Under the pieces are notes generated by a model. The model saw only the letters and a program-made list of their open reading frames with translations, was not told the origin of the DNA and did no database searches. The position numbers and the translations under genes were made by a program. A stretch of 64,000 nt of DNA, from positions 187,378,045 through 187,442,044 of the forward strand of contig NC_135785.1 in assembly GCF_051106095.1 (NCBI RefSeq). Reading direction: 5' to 3'. This stretch comes from Pogona vitticeps. Its lineage: Eukaryota > Chordata > Lepidosauria > Squamata > Agamidae. Positions within the stretch are counted from its first letter, which is position 1, and each line of letters begins with the position of its first letter. Below are positions 58,437 to 64,000 of this stretch, in pieces.

Positions 58437-61354
58437 TATCCACTCTGGTATCTTTCTGCATATCTGATATTGTATCTTGTCCCAGGACCTTAATAGAGAT
58501 CTTCTTATCAAATGGTTGTTAAAATATTTATGGTCTTTAGCTTTTTTGTACCCAAAAATGCATGCCAACCAAGCATCAGATCATGTCCTTCTAGCTTGAG
58601 TAGTCTATTATTCTTAAGAGTCATCCATTCCTTTATCCAGACTAATGCACAAGCTTTATAGTATGTACTCCAATCAGGAAGGCCAAACGCTCTTTGTTTG
58701 GTATCTTGCATAGCTTTAATTTTAATTCTTGGTTTTTTATTTTGCCAAATAAATTTCATCATTGAGATCTTGAAAAAAAATTCTTTAAGTTATACTGGGA
58801 TAGTCTGGAAAAGAAATAGTATTATGTAAAGAATGTTCAGCTTAACTGTCGCTATTCTCCCTATAAAGGACAATTGTAGATTCTGCCATTTTTTGAGATT
58901 CTTCTGAATATCGTCTAGTAGTTTCATGTAGTTATCTTTTACTAGTGTATTAGTTTTTTAAAAAATTGTATTCCTAAATATTTAATCTTTTTCTCAACTT
59001 GGAAATCCATTTTTCCCATTAATTCCATTATTGTATCTCCTTTGATGTTCCTGACTGGTATTTTTGTTTTTCCCCTATTTACTTTCATCCCAGCTAACTC
59101 TCTAAAAGTTGCTAATATTTCCATCAATGATATTATTGATTCACTTGGTTCTTCTAATATAAAAACCAGGTCGTCCACAAATGATTGTAATTTGTATTCT
59201 TCTCCTCTTATTTTTAATCCTCTTATCAACTCATTACTTCTAATTTGATTGTTAAGCACTTCCAACATAAGGATGAAATTTGTTTTGTTCCTTTTTTGCA
59301 ACTGTATTTCTTTTGTTAATTCTCCATTGATTTTTACTTTAGCACTTTGTTGTGTATAAATGGCTCTTATTAGTTTTATAAATCTTTCCCCAGCTTCTAT
59401 TACTTTTAAATATTGTAGCATGAAGTTCCAATTAACATTGTCGAAAGCTTTCTCCGTGTCAAGGAAGATCATAGCTATTTGTTTTTCCATATGTGTTTCA
59501 TAGTATTCTAAGGTGTTTTAATATTATTCTTATATTGTTTCTCATCTGTCTTTTTGGTAAAAAAAAAAAAAACAACAACAACCCTGATTGATCTTGGTGG
59601 ATTATTTGGATTAAGTTCTTTTTCAACCTGGTTGCCAAAATTGTTGCGTATATTTTATAATCTACATTTAGAAGTGAGATCGGTCTATAATTGTTTATTT
59701 TTTTGCATGTTTTTTCTTTATGTCTCAGAGTAATCAATGCCTCTGTCCATGTTGAAGGTATTTCTTCCTTTTCTTCGATATATTCCAATAGTCTCTTACA
59801 TGGTTTTAGTAATATAGCTTCTAGTGATTTGTACTATTATGCTGGCAGTCCACCTGGAGCAGGTGTCTTCCCTGTTTTTTTGTTTTTTAAAGGTTTCGAC
59901 AGTCTCCCTAGATGACAGTGGTTCATTCAATAACTGAATTTGTTCTTTTGTTAACCTCATTTTACTGTGTTTTCTCAGGTATTTTTCCTCTAGATCTTTA
60001 GCTATTTCTTTTTCGGTTTATAAATTTTCATAGAAATGTTCTATAATTTTTTTACTTTCCTCCTGCTGTGATTTTTCTATTCCTGCATCATCTTTCAAGG
60101 TTTGTATTATTGATTTTTCTTTTTTTTTCTTAATTTACAAGCCAACCATCTCCCCAGTTTATTTGGGTTTTTTTTAAAAAAATTTTTTCACACTTTTTAT
60201 CTTCCTTGATAACTCTTCTGTGTATAAAACATTCAGTTGATGATGTACTAATTTTATTTTCGTTTTCAGCTGTGTCAATGTTGGATTTTGTTTTAATTGT
60301 GTTTCAGATACCTTCAGAGAATCTTCCAAATCTTTATATTTTCTTTCTCTTTCTCTTCTTTGTTTTACTGTATATCTAATTGCCAATTCTTGGAAGTAGG
60401 CCTTCCCTGCCTCCCATACCATATGTATTGGAATATACTGGTGTTTCTTCTATCATATTTTGTCGAAAGAACCAATCCATTTCTTCTTTTGTATGTTTCA
60501 TAAAATCTTCATTTTTCAAGAGAGATGTATTGAGTCTCCATTGGAAGGGTTTTGCTCTTGTTTCCAATTGTAATAACACAGGGCTGTGATCTGCAAAAGT
60601 ATTGGGTAGAATTTCTATCTCGAGAACCTCTTTCATCAAAGTTGAGGATATCCAGCAGGCATCTATACTTGACCATGATTTATGGCTATCTGAGTAGACG
60701 GTATAGTCTCTTGTCATTGGGTATCTTGTTCTCCAAGGTCTATCAAGTTTAGTTCTTCCACCATTTGTAAAATTTTGGGGGAGATTTTCGTTTTTCTTTT
60801 CTTTTTCGTTGCTTTTTCTGATTTTGTGTCTAAGTCATTATCAAAAACCGCATTGAAGTCTCCCCTCACACAGTATTCCTCATCATTTCTATTTATCAAG
60901 ATCCGTCAAAGTTCCTTAAGAAATTATGTTGATTTCTATTGGGTGCATACAAGTTTATAATCAGCGATTTCTTTGTTTCTCTCTGAATTTCTACCATTAA
61001 TATTCTTCCATCTCCTGAGGAGAATACACATTTTGGATGCAGCTCTTTTCTTACAAATGTAGCTACTCCTCTTTTTTTCTTTTTATCTGCTGCTACAAAT
61101 AATTTCCCTTGTTTTAGACATTTTACTAAATGTCTACCTATCTTCCTCAAGTGTGTTTCTTCTAGACAGATAATGTCTAGTTTTTGTTTTTGCAGTTGTA
61201 AAAATATTCTTTTTCGCTTCTGAGGTGAATTTAATCCATTTACATTAACTGAGATAATTTTAAATTGTTTTTTCTTCCTTTTATCCACCTTTATTTTTTT
61301 CCTAGTGCTCCTTGTTTCCATAAGTCGAGGCACCACCGTACCTTTGAGATTCAA
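58437..61354 (-). pseudogene. L1 ORF2 (endonuclease-reverse transcriptase), broken
   Basis: The endonuclease begins near 61270 on the minus strand: KIISVNVNGLNSPQKRKRI, then LDIICLEETHLRK (catalytic glutamate), FVRKELHPKCVF and LIINLYAPN. The RT part includes INNYRPISLLNVDYKIYATI, IAMIFLDTEKAFDNVNWNFM (motif A), FVDDLVFILEE (motif C, VDD instead of the usual ADD), GMKVNRGKTKIPV and IKYLGIQF. Then come [27 protein letters not shown] and WISPLEA at the LTR junction. In the RT fingers QSGLLLFFFFLPKRQ contains an in-frame expansion where most L1s have QSGFLPKRQ-like sequence. At least six frame changes or stops separate these blocks. Confidence 0.85.
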
Positions 61355-61499
61355 ATTGGAAAGAGAGACCTTCAGGAGCTAGCCATCTATATATAATTCA
61401 GTTTTTTCTCAGTAATAACATAAGAAATGCATATTTCTGTCTCAGTTGCCTCATTTTCCATGGCACTTGTTTGAGAACCTTTATTTCTTTGTCTTTTAA

Positions 61500-62170
61500 A
61501 TTTTATTTATTTATTTATTTGACTTGTATGCCACCCGCACTCTGCAAGAGTCTCGACATGAGCTGCGTCTCTTGTGTCATTTTAAAAACTTTGCCTCTAA
61601 TTGATCTCATTGTAAATTTAACATGTATCTCCCTCGGGAGTTTATTTCTTCTGGCAAAAGAGGAATTTACTCCAAATGCTTTATCAATAAATTGTTGAAA
61701 ATACTTATTTTCCATTTGTAATTCATGTGCCAGCACAGGGCTAAGTAGCTCAACTAAGTCTTCTTGTTATTTATCCTGTTGCTCTTCCTCCCCTTGGAAA
61801 GATAATATATAAGCTGCTCTCTCCATCTCCAATGTTATGAGTCTCTTTTGATCTAGTCTTGGGCTTTTGGGACCACTTCCAGTTGTTGTTCCATCTTAGC
61901 TACTTTTATATCTGTTGATTTTAACATCTGTGCCACTTCAGCAATCTCTATTTTATTCTCAGATATTGGTTGCTGTGCCACTGAGGGTTGTGTTCCTAAA
62001 GCTTTCACTTGTATGGTTGGTTTAAATTCTCTTGAACTTGTTGAAGTCCATGTTGAAGTCAGTGTAGATTGTAGACTTTTCTGAAGTTCTTTAATTGATT
62101 CTTGTCCTATTCATTTTCCCAAAGCCTGTGATTGTGCTGGTGAGGCCTCTGGGGTTTGTGGTTTCTTTCT
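61500..62170 (-). pseudogene. L1 ORF1 region, broken
   Basis: Upstream of ORF2 on the minus strand there is a 73-codon frame (61736-61515) with FARRNKLPREIHVKF and KTM-like basic residues. Further upstream pieces such as VAKMEQQLEVVPKAQD and TSSREFKPTIQVKALG look like a coiled-coil start. This fits an L1 ORF1 nucleic-acid-binding protein in position and composition; sequence similarity alone is weak. Confidence 0.55.
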
Positions 62171-63720
62171 TTAAAGCCATTCAACTGCTATTTTCAATAG
62201 GTATATAAAATTATTCTTCTATTCGGCTATTCAAACAACAGTTCAAACTATCTGCCCATCAAGCTCATCTCACATCAAATCAACAATTTTCAAAATGTCA
62301 GCCAGTAACTAATAAACGATGCCAAATGTCTGAGTGTCTAGCAGGTTGTAGCAGTTCCTTGTTTCAACAAGTCAAGACCATCCCACTTTAATATATAATC
62401 TGGTCAGTGACGTAATTCCATGGTCAAAAAAGGAAAAAGAAAAAAAAGGAAAAGGAAAAAGACAAAAAGAGAGAAAAAGAAAACATAAAAAGAAGGGGGA
62501 AAATCAGGAGAGAAAATCAAAAAGCAAAAACAATTATAATCCACAAAATAATGTAGTTCAAAACAGTTATGTTAGAGTCTTCCAACTCAACAGGCTTTCA
62601 CTTGGATAAAATAAAATAGTAGAGTAGCAATTAACTAGGTTTGTTAAACAAAAGCCAAAGAACTGGCAAAAGAATATTGCAAAAATCAGATATGAGAAAT
62701 AAACAAAAATAATAAGAGTAACAAAAAATATATCAGTTCTTCCACAGTTTCACTTCTAAATTTGTAATCCACTCAGCGATCTGAAACTTTAGGTTACTCC
62801 TTTTCTCCAACTATAGTATATGGTAGACTGTCTCACTTTATTTTATTTTTATATCAACCCAGTCTTTTAATAAAAGTCAAATGGAGGGTGAATAGCAATT
62901 GTAACGTTTATAATTCAAAGAAAAAAAAAGACCAAAAACCCCCCACAAACCCCCGTGTTATAATCCAAGAGTTCAAATCCAGAAGGAACAATGAGTTATA
63001 AACCAGATAAATCCAAATGTAGCTTCAAGCACAGCCACTTCCATTTATTCAGTTAACCTGAAAAGAGTTCCTCCATTAGATGAAGCAATAAATCAGAATC
63101 AGCAGTGAAGATAAGCTTTAAGATAACTGGTAGTCGTTTGCAAACCAAGAAAGTCTAATAACAATTTTTAAGTTTCCAGAACTTTAAAGACCTTAAAGTC
63201 CAGCTGAGTCTACTTATCACCATATTTGATTTAAGGCCTCTGTCCGTCTGCTTAGTTTCACTTTCCCCTCTCCTTCACTACAGACAGACTGTGTTTGACG
63301 CTGCTTTCAGTGGGGAGATGCAAAGAGGTTCAACCACTCTTCTCTTGGCCGTGAGTACCTAAGCTGCCATCCAATTTGTTATTGTCAGTTGTAAATTGTC
63401 AGGGCTATTTCACTTACTTATAAACTTGTCAAATAATCAATCAGCCATCTTTGTTTCCCTGTAGTCCTGGGGAATTGGAGTAATCACAACTCGGAGCCAT
63501 AAAAAGATGGCACCCAACTCAGTCCATGCTTCAGGGTTTCAGCGCTGCCAGATCTGCTGTCTCTTCAAACCCATCAGCTTATGTAGGCTTCTCCTAGCCT
63601 ACACCTGGTCCCAGTCACACTGAGACCCCTGTACTAACTGGGAATCAGCTTTCCATTAGGGAGCTTCTCCCTGGAATGTCCGTCTTCCAGGGAGAGGCTG
63701 AAGCCCCACCTCTCCGGTTA

Positions 63721-64000
63721 GGGGGAAATTAAATGTGGGTTGTGGAATAGAAGGTTTTTCTATCTGTCTTTCCTCACAAGGTGGCCCAAATCCAACCTGG
63801 ATCTAGTTGTGTTTGGAAAATATTTATATCAAAAGAGCCAGTCATAGACCTCCCAAATAATTCAGGATCTTTCTCTAGCTTGTTGAAGTATCATGCCCAT
63901 CTGAGCTTGGAAAGATGGAGTCCTTCAGTTAGAACAGGAGTGGCAATCATGCAGTCCTCCTGATGTTGTTAGACTGAAACTCCCATCACCCTGGCCAGTA
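63721..64000. other. Right edge, hAT-like repeat end at 63930 onward
   Basis: From about 63930, CAGGAGTGGCAATCATGCAG is followed by TCCTCCTGATGTTGTTAGAC and AACTCCCATCACCCTGGCCA. This matches the start of the common 'CAG...CCTCCAGATGTTGTTGGACT...CTCCCATC' hAT-type non-autonomous repeat, cut by the window end. Confidence 0.5.

Larger units (their letters stand above)
57925..63720 (-). mobile_element. Nearly full-length L1 LINE, dead, with internal LTR
   Basis: Minus-strand L1 spanning about 5.8 kb. In its own direction: a 5' UTR (about 63720 down to 62200, GC-rich at its start), an ORF1 region (about 62170-61500), ORF2 (61354 down to about 58140) and a 3' end with a (TAAAA)n tail at 57925-57968. 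ORF2 is broken by several frameshifts and stops; the longest open pieces are 152 and 182 codons. The part of ORF2 between the SPLEA motif (58437) and the C-terminal TEKWD motif is missing compared with the L1 at 25.4 kb, and a 224-bp LTR sits at that junction. Flanking target duplications were not found, and the 5' border is approximate. Confidence 0.82.

Overview
The window is vertebrate DNA from a squamate reptile, most likely a lizard. Two kinds of evidence support this. First, it holds parts of three neighbouring host genes in the order and orientation I recall from human Xp22.12: CNKSR2 (+), KLHL34 (-) and SMPX (-). Second, its repeats are typical of squamates: Sauria-type tRNA SINEs, Bov-B, R4-like, L1 and CR1/L2 LINEs, an Ingi/Vingi-like LINE, a DIRS-type element and fold-back MITE-like repeats. 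Family names are from memory and hand translation; no database was searched.

Layout. 1-930: R4-like LINE remnant, antisense in a CNKSR2 intron. 2022-3464: the last two coding exons of CNKSR2, ending in the PDZ ligand ETHV. About 4575-10494: a broken DIRS-type retroelement with inverted ends and an internal complementary region. 14160-15950: KLHL34, one uninterrupted BTB-BACK-kelch reading frame on the minus strand. 16-25 kb: gene-free, with SINE, Bov-B and CR1/L2 fragments. 25.4-27.3 kb: 5'-truncated L1 inserted in a hAT-like repeat. 27.3-39.9 kb: gene-poor, with fold-back repeats and a LINE tail. 40.0-42.9 kb: CR1/L2 LINE split by a solo LTR. 43-52 kb: fold-back repeats, Sauria SINEs, a young Ingi/Vingi-like LINE between two 193-bp perfect direct repeats, and a long L2-like 3' fragment. 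54430-54567: last coding exon of SMPX; the other SMPX coding exons were not found and presumably lie beyond the right edge. 55-64 kb: SMPX intron or upstream DNA carrying a Sauria SINE and a nearly full-length broken L1 (about 57.9-63.7 kb) with a second, shorter LTR inside it.

The host genes are separate transcription units, not a pathway. CNKSR2 is a synaptic Ras/MAPK scaffold, KLHL34 a probable Cullin-3 adaptor and SMPX a small striated-muscle protein. I found no new gene system. The most unusual signals are the 193-bp perfect repeat flanking a LINE, a short LTR family seen twice, the L1/LTR junction, and a fold-back repeat family present at least four times.
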